Positions 52,543 to 61,061 of a DNA stretch of 64,000 bases are shown piece after piece. A model generated the notes under the pieces. The model was not told the DNA's origin. It saw only the letters and a program-made list of their open reading frames with translations, and did no database searches. Position numbers and translations under genes: made by a program. This DNA comes from JAICJC01 sp963757605. GTDB taxonomy: Bacteria; Actinomycetota; Thermoleophilia; Gaiellales; JAICJC01. The DNA lies in assembly GCA_963757605.1 (NCBI GenBank), contig CAVWSF010000005.1:930001-994000 (forward strand). Direction: 5' to 3'. Within the stretch, counting starts at the first letter, position 1; the number at the start of each line of letters is the position of its first letter.

Positions 52543-52603
52543 GCTGCAAGGCGAACGCCTTGCAGCGGTCACGGGAGACCTGCTATCCAAGCAGGTCTCC
52601 CGT
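52543..52603 (+). other. Two tandem perfect hairpins downstream of the CAP gene
   Basis: Hairpin 1: GCTGCAAGGCG (52543-52553) with CGCCTTGCAGC (52556-52566). Hairpin 2: ACGGGAGACCTGC (52571-52583), loop TATCCAA, GCAGGTCTCCCGT (52591-52603). They sit 4 bp apart in the 207-bp gap 52501-52707. Could be a double terminator, attenuator or small RNA; no T tract follows. Confidence 0.5.
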
Positions 52604-52707
52604 GGATGCGAAGGTTCGCAGCCGCAGCCCCGCCACAACGCGCCAACCCACCACAAATGGACGTTCAGGCGCGCGGGGGCGCGGAATCAATCATCTAGCC
52701 TGGCCCT

Positions 52708-53910
52708 GTGCAGGGCCCCCGCCGGATCACGTTCGCGGTCGGCGTCCTCATGTTCGTCGACGCGTCGCTGTACCTGGCGGTGATCCCCCTGCTTCCCCGG
52801 TACGTCGAGCGGTTCGGGCTCTCGACGCTCGAGGCCGGCGTCGTCATCGCGGCGTACCCGATCTCGGTGCCGCTCGTCTCGCTGGGATGCGTCGTCCTCG
52901 TGCCCCGCATCGGCGCGCGCCGCATCACGCTCTTCTCGGCCGCGCTCATGTCGGTCGCAACGGTCATCTTCGCCTGGGCGCCTAGCGCTGCCGTGCTGAT
53001 CGCAGCGCGGTTGGTGCAGGGCTTCGCCAGCGGATCGATCTGGACCGCCTCCATGGCGTGGGTGACCGACAACGCGCCGGAGGGGCGGCGAGGCCGGGAG
53101 TCGGGCATCGTGATGGGCATGCTGTCGGCCGGCTCGATCGCCGGGCCGGCGGTCGGCGCCCTTGCCGCCTGGGCCGGGCAGGGGCTGGCCTTCGGCCTGG
53201 TGGCGGCGGTCAGCCTGGTGGGCGTCGGGCTCTCCGCGGTCGCGCCGGCCGGCCGCCACACCGGCGCGCCGTCCCGGCTGGGTGACGCGCTGGCGCGCGC
53301 CCTCCACCAGCCTGCCACCCGGGCGGCGCTGGCCCTCACGCTGGTCGACCTGCTCACGTTCGGCGCCGTGGACCTGCTCGTGCCGCTCCGCCTGGGAGCC
53401 ACGGGAACGACCGTCGCGGTGATCGCCGCCGCGATCGGCGCGGGCGCCGTGCTGGGCGCGGTCACCGGTCCCGCCGGCGGCCGGCTGGTCGATCGCGTCG
53501 GCCCGCAGCAGGTCGGCCTCCTGACCGCCTCGTGCATCGTCGTCATCCCGGTCGTCCTGGCGCTCGAGCCCACGACGGGCGTCCAGCTTGGGATCCTCGT
53601 GATCGGCGGGCCGCTCTTCGCGCTCGTCGGCAGCGCGATCTTCCCGCTCTCGTCGGCGGGCGCCGACGCCGCCGGCGTGCCGCACGTCGCGGCGACGGGC
53701 CTCATGGGGGTCGTGTGGGCCGGCGGCTTCACCGTGGTGCCGGTCGCGGTCGGAGCGCTCGCCCAGGGCACCTCGCGGACGGTCGCCTATCTCACGGTGG
53801 CCGCGCTCACGGTGCCCGTGCTCGCGATGCTCCGCCGCTCAGGCGGCGCCGGCGCTCAGACCGCCGACTCGAGGATCTCGGCGTTCTCCGACTCCGGCGG
53901 CATGCCGTAG
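52708..53910 (+). CDS. MFS transporter
   Basis: 400 residues, 12 helices. FVDASLYLAVIPLLPRYVERFGLS opens helix 1, LVPRIGARRITLFSAALM is the A-motif-like loop, ARLVQGFASGSIWTASMAWV the helix 4 region. Probably small-molecule efflux. GTG start with TAGCCT (52696-52701) 6 nt upstream. Its 3' end overlaps the convergent cupin gene by 55 bp. Confidence 0.87.
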   Translation: MQGPRRITFAVGVLMFVDASLYLAVIPLLPRYVERFGLSTLEAGVVIAAYPISVPLVSLGCVVLVPRIGARRITLFSAALMSVATVIFAWAPSAAVLIAARLVQGFASGSIWTASMAWVTDNAPEGRRGRESGIVMGMLSAGSIAGPAVGALAAWAGQGLAFGLVAAVSLVGVGLSAVAPAGRHTGAPSRLGDALARALHQPATRAALALTLVDLLTFGAVDLLVPLRLGATGTTVAVIAAAIGAGAVLGAVTGPAGGRLVDRVGPQQVGLLTASCIVVIPVVLALEPTTGVQLGILVIGGPLFALVGSAIFPLSSAGADAAGVPHVAATGLMGVVWAGGFTVVPVAVGALAQGTSRTVAYLTVAALTVPVLAMLRRSGGAGAQTADSRISAFSDSGGMP

Positions 53911-54245
53911 GCGTACACCACGAGATCCTCGGCGCCGTGGTTCACGCTCTGAAGCGGCGTCCCGGGATCGACGTGGATGAGCCCGCCGGCGGCGACGTCA
54001 TGGCGCTCGGGCGGCTCGCCGACGTACATCGACAGGGTGCCCGACAGGACGACGAACGTCTCCTCCTGGGAGCGGTGCCGGTGCCGGCGCCCCTTCGCAC
54101 CCGGCTCGTAGCGCCACACGTTCGCCCGGGTGTGCGCGAATCCGGCCGCGTCGCTCAGCTCGGCGACGTGGCGGGCGGGCTCTCCCGGCCCATGCGGGCG
54201 CGTGAGCCACTCGAGGCCGGCGGGATCGACGACGCGGAACCCCAT
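53856..54245 (-). CDS. Cupin-domain protein
   Basis: 129 residues. RYEPGAKGRRHRHRSQEETFVVLSG is the first cupin motif (metal His and Glu) and IHVDPGTPLQSVNHG the second. Small single-domain cupin, function unknown. ATG with TAGATT (54258-54253) 7 nt upstream, so probably a leaderless transcript, though it also follows the MarR gene by 10 bp on the same strand. Confidence 0.87.
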   Translation of the reverse strand: MGFRVVDPAGLEWLTRPHGPGEPARHVAELSDAAGFAHTRANVWRYEPGAKGRRHRHRSQEETFVVLSGTLSMYVGEPPERHDVAAGGLIHVDPGTPLQSVNHGAEDLVVYAYGMPPESENAEILESAV

Positions 54246-54255
54246 CGGCGCAAAT

Positions 54256-54717
54256 CTAGTCCGGGCGGTCGAAGTAGGCGGCGAGCCGGCGCAGGCCGGC
54301 CGGGCCGATGCCGCCGAAGAGGAGCTCGCGCACGCAGGCGTGGTGGGTCACCTGCGCCTTCCGTAGACGGGCGTGGCCGGGGCCGGTCAGCCCGATGATG
54401 AAGCTGCGCCCGTCCTCGGGGTCGCGCTCGCGAGTCACGAGCCCGCCGTCTGCGAGCCACGCCACCGCGCGGGTCATGCCGCTCGGGCTCACGAGCACGC
54501 GCTCCGCAAGGTCGGTCATCCGCATCCGGCGGTCGGGCACGGTCACGAGCGTGATGAGGACGCCGTAATGCGGCAGCGTCAGGCCGTGCTCCCGCTCGAG
54601 CCGGCGCGAGAGCTCCTCGGTGACGGTGCGGTGCAGGCGCAGGAACCCCCGCCAGGCACGGAGCTCGTGCTCGCTGAACGGGTTCGGCTCGGGAGGCTCG
54701 GGGCGCGTCTTCGACAT
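54256..54717 (-). CDS. MarR family transcriptional regulator
   Basis: 153 residues. RMTDLAERVLVSPSGMTRAVAWLADGGLVTR is the winged helix and RERDPEDGRSFIIGLTGPGH the wing. Divergent from the cupin gene at 54800 with a palindromic operator between them. ATG 54717 preferred; the TTG at 54738 lies too near the operator. Probably represses both directions. Confidence 0.92.
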   Translation of the reverse strand: MSKTRPEPPEPNPFSEHELRAWRGFLRLHRTVTEELSRRLEREHGLTLPHYGVLITLVTVPDRRMRMTDLAERVLVSPSGMTRAVAWLADGGLVTRERDPEDGRSFIIGLTGPGHARLRKAQVTHHACVRELLFGGIGPAGLRRLAAYFDRPD

Positions 54718-54751
54718 CCTTGACAGCGATCCTTTCAAGTGGTACTAGTTA

Positions 54752-54769
54752 GTTGCTTCTGAAAGCAAC
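54752..54769. promoter_or_regulatory. MarR operator GTTGCTT-CTGA-AAGCAAC
   Basis: Perfect 7-bp inverted repeat with 4-bp spacer, midway between the divergent starts at 54717 and 54800; typical size and symmetry for a MarR dimer. Confidence 0.7.
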
Positions 54770-54799
54770 CATTCTACCAGCGCTCAGGAGGAGAATCCC

Positions 54800-55261
54800 A
54801 TGGCTCCCATCGTGCTCGGCCGTGACGACGGCCTGCGGCTCCAGTCAGGCCCGGGCCGCGACCTGGTCTTCAAGGTGACCGGCGCCGACACCGGCGGTGC
54901 GTTCGAGTACTCGATCGTCGACGTCGCACCGCGCGGCGGCCCTCCCCTGCACGTACACCACCGCCACGCCGAGGCGATTCACGTCCTCGCCGGCCACTAC
55001 AAGATCCGGATCGGCGAGGACACGTTCACCTGCGAAGAGGGCGGCTTCGCCTACATGCCCGCCGGCATCCCCCACGCGTTCCTGAACCTGACCGACGAGC
55101 CCGGCCGGGTCGTCATCCTCTACAGCCCCGGCGGCGCACACGGGTTCTTCGAGGAGTACGGCCCCCTGGCCCGCGACGGCGTCACCGACCGCGCCAGGCT
55201 GGCGGCCGTGTTCGAGCGGCACGAGATGACGCTCCTGGGGCCGCCGCTCACGGCCGACTGA
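54800..55261 (+). CDS. Cupin-domain protein (quercetinase-like)
   Basis: 153 residues. GGPPLHVHHRHAEAIHVLAGH is the first motif with three to four His and a Glu, GGFAYMPAGIPHAFLN the second. Such cupins include dioxygenases and mannose-6-phosphate isomerase relatives. AGGAGGAG ribosome binding site. Likely induced when the divergent MarR leaves the 54752-54769 operator. Confidence 0.9.
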   Translation: MAPIVLGRDDGLRLQSGPGRDLVFKVTGADTGGAFEYSIVDVAPRGGPPLHVHHRHAEAIHVLAGHYKIRIGEDTFTCEEGGFAYMPAGIPHAFLNLTDEPGRVVILYSPGGAHGFFEEYGPLARDGVTDRARLAAVFERHEMTLLGPPLTAD

Positions 55262-55378
55262 GCCGAGCACATCCCGGCCGTTTCGCCGGGGCCTCGCTCG
55301 GGAACAGCCTGAGCGCGCCACCCGCCTCCTGATAGGCTCGCGGCGCGCCTGCCTATCCCGTCGAAGAGGGGGAGACTC

Positions 55379-56131
55379 ATGAAGACAGCGCGAACGCTCG
55401 GCCTTGCGCTCGCGGTCGCTGCGGTGGCCGTGCTGTGGCCGGCCGCCGCCGGCGCGGCCACGCACCACGGGAACGTCACGTGCCACAGCGGGACGCTCCA
55501 CACCGGCACGTACCGGTCGCTGCGGATCACCGGCCTGTGCACGCTGCCCCAGTCGGGCAACGTCACCGTCCGGCACGGCGTCGTCGTGACCCGCACCGGG
55601 GCCTTCAATGCCGCCACCCCGGCCAAGCTCGTGGTCTGGGGCGACGTCACCGTGCAGCATCGCGGCATCGCCGCCATCGGCTGCTCGCCCGACGTCGGCT
55701 GCGCCGACCTGGGCGCCGACGTGATCCACGGGAGCGTGCACGCGTTCCGGGCGTGGGCCACGATCATCCACGCGACGACCGTCGGCGGGAGCGTCACGAT
55801 CCGCGGCGGCGGCCGCACGATGGACTGCACGAGGGTCGCGGCCTACGGCGGCCCGTTCTACAGCGTGGTCGAGGACTCGACCGTGGGCGGGAACCTCGTC
55901 ATCCGGCGCCTGCACACCTGTTGGCTCGGCGTGATCCGAAACCACGTCGGCGGCTCGGTGCAGCTGATCGGGAACCGCCTCGGCGATCCCGACGCCATGG
56001 AGGTCGTGACGAACCACGTTTCCGGCAACCTGGCCTGCTTCAACAACAACCCGGTCGCCCAGGTCGGCGACTCGATGGGCGAACGGAACATCGTCCTCGG
56101 GCAGAAGCGCGGGGAGTGCGCGGCGGTCTGA
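55379..56131 (+). CDS. Secreted repeat-like protein of unknown function
   Basis: 250 residues. Signal peptide LGLALAVAAVAVLWPAAAGA. The mature part has recurring G-[NS]-V-x-[VI] strands (HGNVTCHSG, SGNVTVRHG, WGDVTVQHRG, GGSVTIRGG, GGNLVIRR, GGSVQLIG, SGNLACFN), a pattern that suggests a right-handed beta-helix of about ten turns. Ten cysteines. Function unknown. RBS GGGGGAGA before the ATG. Confidence 0.8.
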   Translation: MKTARTLGLALAVAAVAVLWPAAAGAATHHGNVTCHSGTLHTGTYRSLRITGLCTLPQSGNVTVRHGVVVTRTGAFNAATPAKLVVWGDVTVQHRGIAAIGCSPDVGCADLGADVIHGSVHAFRAWATIIHATTVGGSVTIRGGGRTMDCTRVAAYGGPFYSVVEDSTVGGNLVIRRLHTCWLGVIRNHVGGSVQLIGNRLGDPDAMEVVTNHVSGNLACFNNNPVAQVGDSMGERNIVLGQKRGECAAV

Positions 56132-56151
56132 GTGCCGCCGCACAGCCGGCA

Positions 56152-56180
56152 GCGGGCGGGCCCTCGCCGGGCCCGCCCGC
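56152..56180. terminator. Bidirectional hairpin between convergent genes
   Basis: 12-bp perfect stem, GCGGGCGGGCCC (56152-56163) with GGGCCCGCCCGC (56169-56180), loop TCGCC, between stops at 56131 and 56185. No T tract. Confidence 0.7.
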
Positions 56181-56184
56181 CCGG

Positions 56185-56946
56185 CTACCCGATATGGAAG
56201 GTCTCGGTGTGGCCGTCGACCGCGATCGCCTGGCCGGTCACCATGCGGGCGGCGTCCGACGCGAGGAAGACGCACATGTCGGCGATCTCGTCCGGCTGCA
56301 CCCAGCGGGCGATCGACTGGCCGCCGACGTACTCGAGCGTAACCTCCTCTGACGAGGCGCCGCGGGCGGCGGCCTCGCGCTCGATGACGCTGCGCATCCG
56401 CTCGCCGTCGACCGAGCCGGGGCAGATCGCGTTGGCGCGCACGCCGTAGGGGCCCAGCTCGATCGCGAGCGTCTTGGTGAGGCCGATGACCGCCCACTTG
56501 GCCGCGGTGTACGGCGCCCGCATGCCCAGGCCGAACTGCCCGGCGGTCGACGAGATGTTCACGATCGACCCCGAGCGGGCCGCCTTCATCGCCGGGATCA
56601 CCCGGGCGCAGGTGCGGTAGTGGCTCGTGAGGCCGACGGCGAGGGAGCGCTCCCACTCCTCGGCCGCCACATCCTCGACGAGCGCGGTCGGCCCGGCGAT
56701 GCCGGCGTTGTTCACGAGGACGTCGAGGCCGTCCAGGCGGTCGAGGACGCCGTCGATCCAGCGGTCGAGCGCGGCCAGGTCGGCGACGTCGACCTGCGTG
56801 GCGACGAGCCCCTCGGCCGCCGCAGCCGCGACCGCCCCGGCGTCGACGTCGCAGACGTGCACGTCGCCGCCTCGCGCGGCGAAGGCCCGGGCGACCGCGA
56901 GGCCGATCCCGCTCGCCGCAGCCGTCATCGCGACCCGGAGCGCCAT
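56185..56946 (-). CDS. Short-chain dehydrogenase/reductase (SDR)
   Basis: 253 residues. The cofactor motif is MTAAASGIGLAVARAFA, with Ala where most SDRs have the first Gly of TGxxxGIG. NNAGIAG, catalytic NISSTAG Ser and YTAAK Tyr/Lys are intact, and CPGSVDGERM follows. NAD(P)-dependent alcohol/ketone oxidoreductase; substrate unknown. TATCCT (56961-56956) is 9 nt before the ATG. Confidence 0.92.
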   Translation of the reverse strand: MALRVAMTAAASGIGLAVARAFAARGGDVHVCDVDAGAVAAAAAEGLVATQVDVADLAALDRWIDGVLDRLDGLDVLVNNAGIAGPTALVEDVAAEEWERSLAVGLTSHYRTCARVIPAMKAARSGSIVNISSTAGQFGLGMRAPYTAAKWAVIGLTKTLAIELGPYGVRANAICPGSVDGERMRSVIEREAAARGASSEEVTLEYVGGQSIARWVQPDEIADMCVFLASDAARMVTGQAIAVDGHTETFHIG

Positions 56947-56972
56947 TGGCGGCGCAGGATACGCGCCGGCGG

Positions 56973-58559
56973 CTAGGAGCGGCGGACGAAGACGGAGCCC
57001 GACGTGTCGCCGGCCAGCTCGCGCCAGCCGGGGAGCGCGCGCATCCGCCCGGCCAGCGCCGGGTTCTGGAAGTCGCTCGCGAGGACGATGCCGCTGCCCG
57101 CGAGCGGCCCACGGTCGCCGCGCACGAAGCTCGCGTAGCGCTCGAGGTCGGCCGGCCGGAAGACCTCGAAGCGCGAGTCAAGCTCGACCCGGCCCGCGAG
57201 CGCCGGGGCCCGCCAGAGCAGCGGGCCGGAGGCGAAGTCGTCGGCGAGGACGCGCTCGGCGGGATGCTCGCCGGCGTAGCGGATCGTGCTCGCGACGGCG
57301 GCCCGCGGGGTGAGGCGCTCGAAGTCCGCGGTCGAGGTGGTGAGGAGCGCGAGGACGCCGCCGGCGGCCGCAAGGGCCGTCCCGAGGATGAGCGCCCGGC
57401 GCATCCGGCCGAGGTCGAGGAGCGCAACGCCGAGCACGGTGCCGACGAAGAGCAGGAGCACCTGGAGCCGCTCGGTCGCCGGGCCGGAGAGCGCGAACGC
57501 GACGAAGCCCGCATCGGCGAGCAGGGCGAGGAGCGCGAGGGCGGCGATGCCGCGCGGCCGGCGGATGCTCGGACGTGAGGCGGCCACCTGGGTCGAGAGC
57601 GTCGCGGTGACGAAGGCCACCGCGGGAAACGCGAACCACGTCTGGTTTCGCACCGACTCGACGGCGGCCGCGCCCAGGATCACGCACAGCGCGACCAGGA
57701 GCGGGGAGGGCCGAATCCGCCGCCGGACGCCGAGCGAGGCGACGCTCACCAGGAGCAGCGCCAGCAGGATGAACTGGAGGTTCACGGGCGAGAAGGACGT
57801 CGCCTGCCACTCGGCCGAGGCGGTCTTGAGAGCCGGGTTGTCGAGCACGGAGCGGTAGTAGCCGAAGATCTCCGTGCCGTACGGCGTCGCGAAGGCGGCG
57901 GCCGCCGTCCCCGCGCCGGTGGCCAGGTAGGCGAGCGAGGTGCCTGGCCGGCGCTCGTAGGCGCCGCGCAGCGCCCGCCACGCCAGGTACCCCGTCGCGA
58001 GCGCCGAGCCGAGGACGACCGAGCCGTGCAGGTTGGCCCACAGGGCGAGGAGCGGCACGAGCAGCAGGAGGCGCGGGCTCCAGTCCGGGCGGTCCTCGTC
58101 GGCGAGCAGCACGCACATGAGCGCGACGAAGAGCGGATAGGCGAAGCTCTGCGCGCGCGTCGCCGTGTTGGGCTGGCAGACGAAGAAGGCGATCGTGCAC
58201 CAAAGGACGGTCCGCACCGGCGACGTGCCGCGGCGGAGCAGCGTGAGCGCCAGGATCCCGAACGCTAGGCCGATCGACGCCGCGGACAGGAGCCCGACGA
58301 GCGGATAGCCGCCGACGCGCCACGTGTCGTAGAGCAGGACGTGGGCGAGCCACTGCTGGTCGATCCACGGCCGGCCGTGGCCGGCGGCGGTCAGCGTGTC
58401 GGTCCGCGGCAGCCCGTGCTCTGAGATGAACCGGCCGGAGTAGAGGCTGTAGAAGGTGTCCGACGTGAGGACGCGGGCGTTCGTGACGGCCATCGCCGCA
58501 AGGACGACGGCGCCCACGAGGGCGGCGTACCAGGCGTGGGTGTCGCGAGGGCGCTCCAC
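56973..58559 (-). CDS. Polytopic membrane protein, GT-C glycosyltransferase-like
   Basis: 528 residues, about 11-13 helices. The N-terminal loop TSDTFYSLYSGRFISEHGLPRTDTLTA and WIDQQWLAHVLLYD resembles the first extracytoplasmic loop of GT-C lipid-linked sugar transferases, with a soluble C-terminal domain (DDFASGPLLWRAPALAGRVE) outside. The acidic catalytic pair cannot be confirmed. Ends 26 bp before the SDR start on the same strand. Confidence 0.7.
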   Translation of the reverse strand: MERPRDTHAWYAALVGAVVLAAMAVTNARVLTSDTFYSLYSGRFISEHGLPRTDTLTAAGHGRPWIDQQWLAHVLLYDTWRVGGYPLVGLLSAASIGLAFGILALTLLRRGTSPVRTVLWCTIAFFVCQPNTATRAQSFAYPLFVALMCVLLADEDRPDWSPRLLLLVPLLALWANLHGSVVLGSALATGYLAWRALRGAYERRPGTSLAYLATGAGTAAAAFATPYGTEIFGYYRSVLDNPALKTASAEWQATSFSPVNLQFILLALLLVSVASLGVRRRIRPSPLLVALCVILGAAAVESVRNQTWFAFPAVAFVTATLSTQVAASRPSIRRPRGIAALALLALLADAGFVAFALSGPATERLQVLLLFVGTVLGVALLDLGRMRRALILGTALAAAGGVLALLTTSTADFERLTPRAAVASTIRYAGEHPAERVLADDFASGPLLWRAPALAGRVELDSRFEVFRPADLERYASFVRGDRGPLAGSGIVLASDFQNPALAGRMRALPGWRELAGDTSGSVFVRRS

Positions 58560-58562
58560 CCT

Positions 58563-58663
58563 CGGAGAATCGGCATGGCGAAGGGGGCGCTTGAATCGGG
58601 TACTGAGGGGCGGAAATCTGGTGGTTTCTGGTGGTCAGTACCAAGTTTTGCCCGGAGAATCGG
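58563..58663. repeat. Direct repeat CGGAGAATCGG and inverted repeat GGTACTGA upstream of nuclease-like gene
   Basis: CGGAGAATCGG at 58563-58573 and 58653-58663; between them GGTACTGA (58599-58606) and TCAGTACC (58635-58642). Possible footprint of recombination at the edge of the low-GC segment. Confidence 0.45.
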
Positions 58664-58721
58664 ATGTGTTCGAACCTGACCGTGCAGGCCTGCGGTCGAG
58701 CGCACCGAATCGGGATTGACG

Positions 58722-59275
58722 ATGGCACCGAGGTCCGCGTACCCGGAGTGGTTCTACTACCCGAGCAAGAGCCGACCGCCGACATGGGTCGACCAGTTCG
58801 TGTCCGCGGTCGCAGCCGAACGGTTGACCAATCGACTCTCGCATTGCATCGGGCCTCAAGAGCGACACCGTCCTCGCGGCACTCGCGCCGGCACTTCTGG
58901 CTCAGGGATACACGGTCGAGACGAGCAAGAAGGCGACCGATCAGATCCGCCGCCCAGTCCTCTTCGGCGAACAGGGCGAAGAGCGCGTGGCGTACCACGT
59001 TGACGCGTTTCACGAGGAATTGGGAATCGCGGTCGAGATCGAGGCCGGCCGGGGTGCACGCGGAAACGCCGTCTACCGAGATCTCATCCGGTCTTCACTG
59101 TTGGTGGACGCTCGGTTACCTGGCGCTCGGAGTGATGAGCGCCTACCACCACCAGTCGTCCGGCAGGACGGTCGTGGTTGAGAGCTACCGCGACGCCCGC
59201 GACCAGATCGACGCGATCTATGCCAGTGGCCGGCTCATCCTGCCCTTCGATGGGTTGCTCCTCTTCGGGTACTAG
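58722..59275 (+). pseudogene. Disrupted nuclease-like gene (PD-(D/E)xK-type features), lower GC
   Basis: Pieces in three frames form one protein: MAPRSAYPEWFYYPSKSRPP to AVAAE, then IDSRIASGLKSDTVLAALAP, KKATDQIRRPVLFGEQGEER and YHVDAFHEELGIAVEIEAGR with GNAVYRDLIRSSLLVDA, then YLALGVMSAYHHQSSGRTVV and QIDAIYASGRLILPFDGLLLFGY. Joins fall near 58830 and 59112. D-x10-ExE spacing suggests a PD-(D/E)xK nuclease, and restriction-type relatives are plausible. The stretch is visibly less GC-rich than flanking genes, with an 11-bp direct repeat upstream. Possibly acquired and decaying. Confidence 0.65.
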
Positions 59276-59399
59276 CACGCATCGAGGGGCCAGCGGGCGC
59301 TCGATAGCGGCAGGTCAGGGCGGATTTCTGAGCGTCGCCCCGGGGAAGGGACACGATTCAGGTGATCACTAGACTCATTGCTGGAAGGTGTTGAAAGGC

Positions 59400-61061
59400 G
59401 TGACAGACGAGCGACCGGCGATCGTCGCGGTCGATCCGGACCCGGACGCGATCGAGCGGATCGCCGACGAGCTCAGGCGGTACGAGCGCGACTACCGGAT
59501 CGTCTGCGGACGGTCGATCGAGGATGCGCTCGCAGAGCTCGAGGCGATGCATCGGGCGGGGGGCCGCGTGGCCGTCGTCCTGGCCGCCCGCGGCGCGGAG
59601 GGCATCCGCGGCGAGGAGCTGCTGGCGCGCGTGAACGCGCTGCACCCGCAGGCCAAGCGCGGCCTCCTGATCGAGTTCGGCGCATGGGGTGACGAGGAGA
59701 CGGCGGTCGTGATCCGCGAGGCCATGGCCCGCGGCCACATCGACTACTACGTCTTGAAGCCCTGGAGCGAGCCCGACGAGCTGTTCCACCGGACGGTCTG
59801 CGAGTTCCTGCACGAGTGGAGGCGCGGCAGCGCCCAGGGCCGGCGCGAGCTGACCGTCGTCGCCGACCGCTTCTCCCCGCGCGGCTTCGAGCTGCGAAAC
59901 CTGCTCGCCCGAAACGGCGTTCCGCACGCGTTCCAGGCCAGCGACTCCGAGGAGGGCCGGCGGCTCCTCGCCGCGCGCGGGCCGACAGAGCCGAGCGAGC
60001 CGATCGTGCTCCTCCCCGACAACAGCGTCCTCGTCGACCCGTCGAACCAGGACCTCGCGGAGAAGGGCTATCGGGTCCGGACCCGGCTCGGGCAGGACTC
60101 CGGCCCGTTCGACGTCGCCATCGTTGGCGCCGGTCCCGCCAGCCTGGCGGCGGCGGTGTATGCCTCCTCCGAGGGGCTCCGAACGCTCGTGGTCGAGCGG
60201 GAGTCGATCGGCGGGCAGGCGGGCTCGAGCGCCCGGATTCGCAACTACCTCGGCTTCCAGCGCGGCATCTCGGGCGGCGAGCTCGCGACCCGCGCCTACC
60301 AGCAGGCCTGGGTCTTCGGCACGAGCTTCCTGCTGATGCGGGAGGTGGAAAGCCTCCACGCGACCGACCACGGCCACGTCATCACGATCTCCGACGGGTC
60401 CGAGATCGACGCTCGCAGCGTCGTCCTCGGAACGGGTGTCGCCTATCGCCGGCTCGGCATTCCAGCGGTCGAGGACCTCTGCGGCCGCGGGGTGTTCTAC
60501 GGCTACTCCAGCTCGGATGCCCAGCAGGTCGCCGGGGGCAGGATCTTCGTCGTCGGCGCCGGGAACTCGGCCGGCCAGGCGGCCGCGGATCTGCGCCGGT
60601 ACGCCGCCGAGGTGACGCTGGTCTGCCGCCGCCCCACGCTCGGCGAGAGCATGTCGCGATACCTGCGCGACGAGATCGAGGCCGCCGGCGTCCGCGTGAG
60701 GCTCTCGACGATCATCGTCGGCGCCGAAGGCGATGGACGGCTCCAGGAGCTGACGCTCCGCCACGGGTCGGGAGGCCGCGAGGTGGTGCCCGCGGACGGA
60801 GTCTTCGTGCTGATCGGCGGGCAGCCGTGTTCGGACTGGCTCCCGCAGGAGCTCGAGCGCGATGAGAAGGGGTTCGTCCTCACAGGCGGCGGCGAGCACA
60901 TCTTCGAGACCTCGCTCCCCGGCGTCTTCGCGATCGGTGACGTGCGGGCCGGCTCGGTCAAGCGGGTCGCATCGGCCGTCGGCGAGGGCGCGGTCGTGAT
61001 CCAGCAGGTGCACCGGTACCTGGTCGAGTCGGCGGCCGCGACCAGTCGATCGGGTGGATAG
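59400..61061 (+). CDS. Thioredoxin reductase-like flavoprotein with degenerate receiver domain
   Basis: About 553 residues. Residues 1-120 resemble a receiver domain (VAVDPDPDAIERIADELRRY; LKPWSEPDELFHR with the conserved Lys), but the phospho-acceptor position reads VVLAARGAEGI with no Asp. Residues ~135-215 look thioredoxin-like (RELTVVADRFSPRGFELRNL). Then the FAD/NAD domains: VAIVGAGPASLAAAVYASSEG, GGQAGSSARIRNYLG, FVVGAGNSAGQAAADLRRY, GVFAIGDVR. Where thioredoxin reductases have ACATCDG this protein has VFYGYSSSDA, so no redox disulfide. GTG 59400 chosen; GTG 59388 possible. Overlaps the cyclase gene by 8 bp, implying a joint signalling role. Confidence 0.85.
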   Translation: MTDERPAIVAVDPDPDAIERIADELRRYERDYRIVCGRSIEDALAELEAMHRAGGRVAVVLAARGAEGIRGEELLARVNALHPQAKRGLLIEFGAWGDEETAVVIREAMARGHIDYYVLKPWSEPDELFHRTVCEFLHEWRRGSAQGRRELTVVADRFSPRGFELRNLLARNGVPHAFQASDSEEGRRLLAARGPTEPSEPIVLLPDNSVLVDPSNQDLAEKGYRVRTRLGQDSGPFDVAIVGAGPASLAAAVYASSEGLRTLVVERESIGGQAGSSARIRNYLGFQRGISGGELATRAYQQAWVFGTSFLLMREVESLHATDHGHVITISDGSEIDARSVVLGTGVAYRRLGIPAVEDLCGRGVFYGYSSSDAQQVAGGRIFVVGAGNSAGQAAADLRRYAAEVTLVCRRPTLGESMSRYLRDEIEAAGVRVRLSTIIVGAEGDGRLQELTLRHGSGGREVVPADGVFVLIGGQPCSDWLPQELERDEKGFVLTGGGEHIFETSLPGVFAIGDVRAGSVKRVASAVGEGAVVIQQVHRYLVESAAATSRSGG

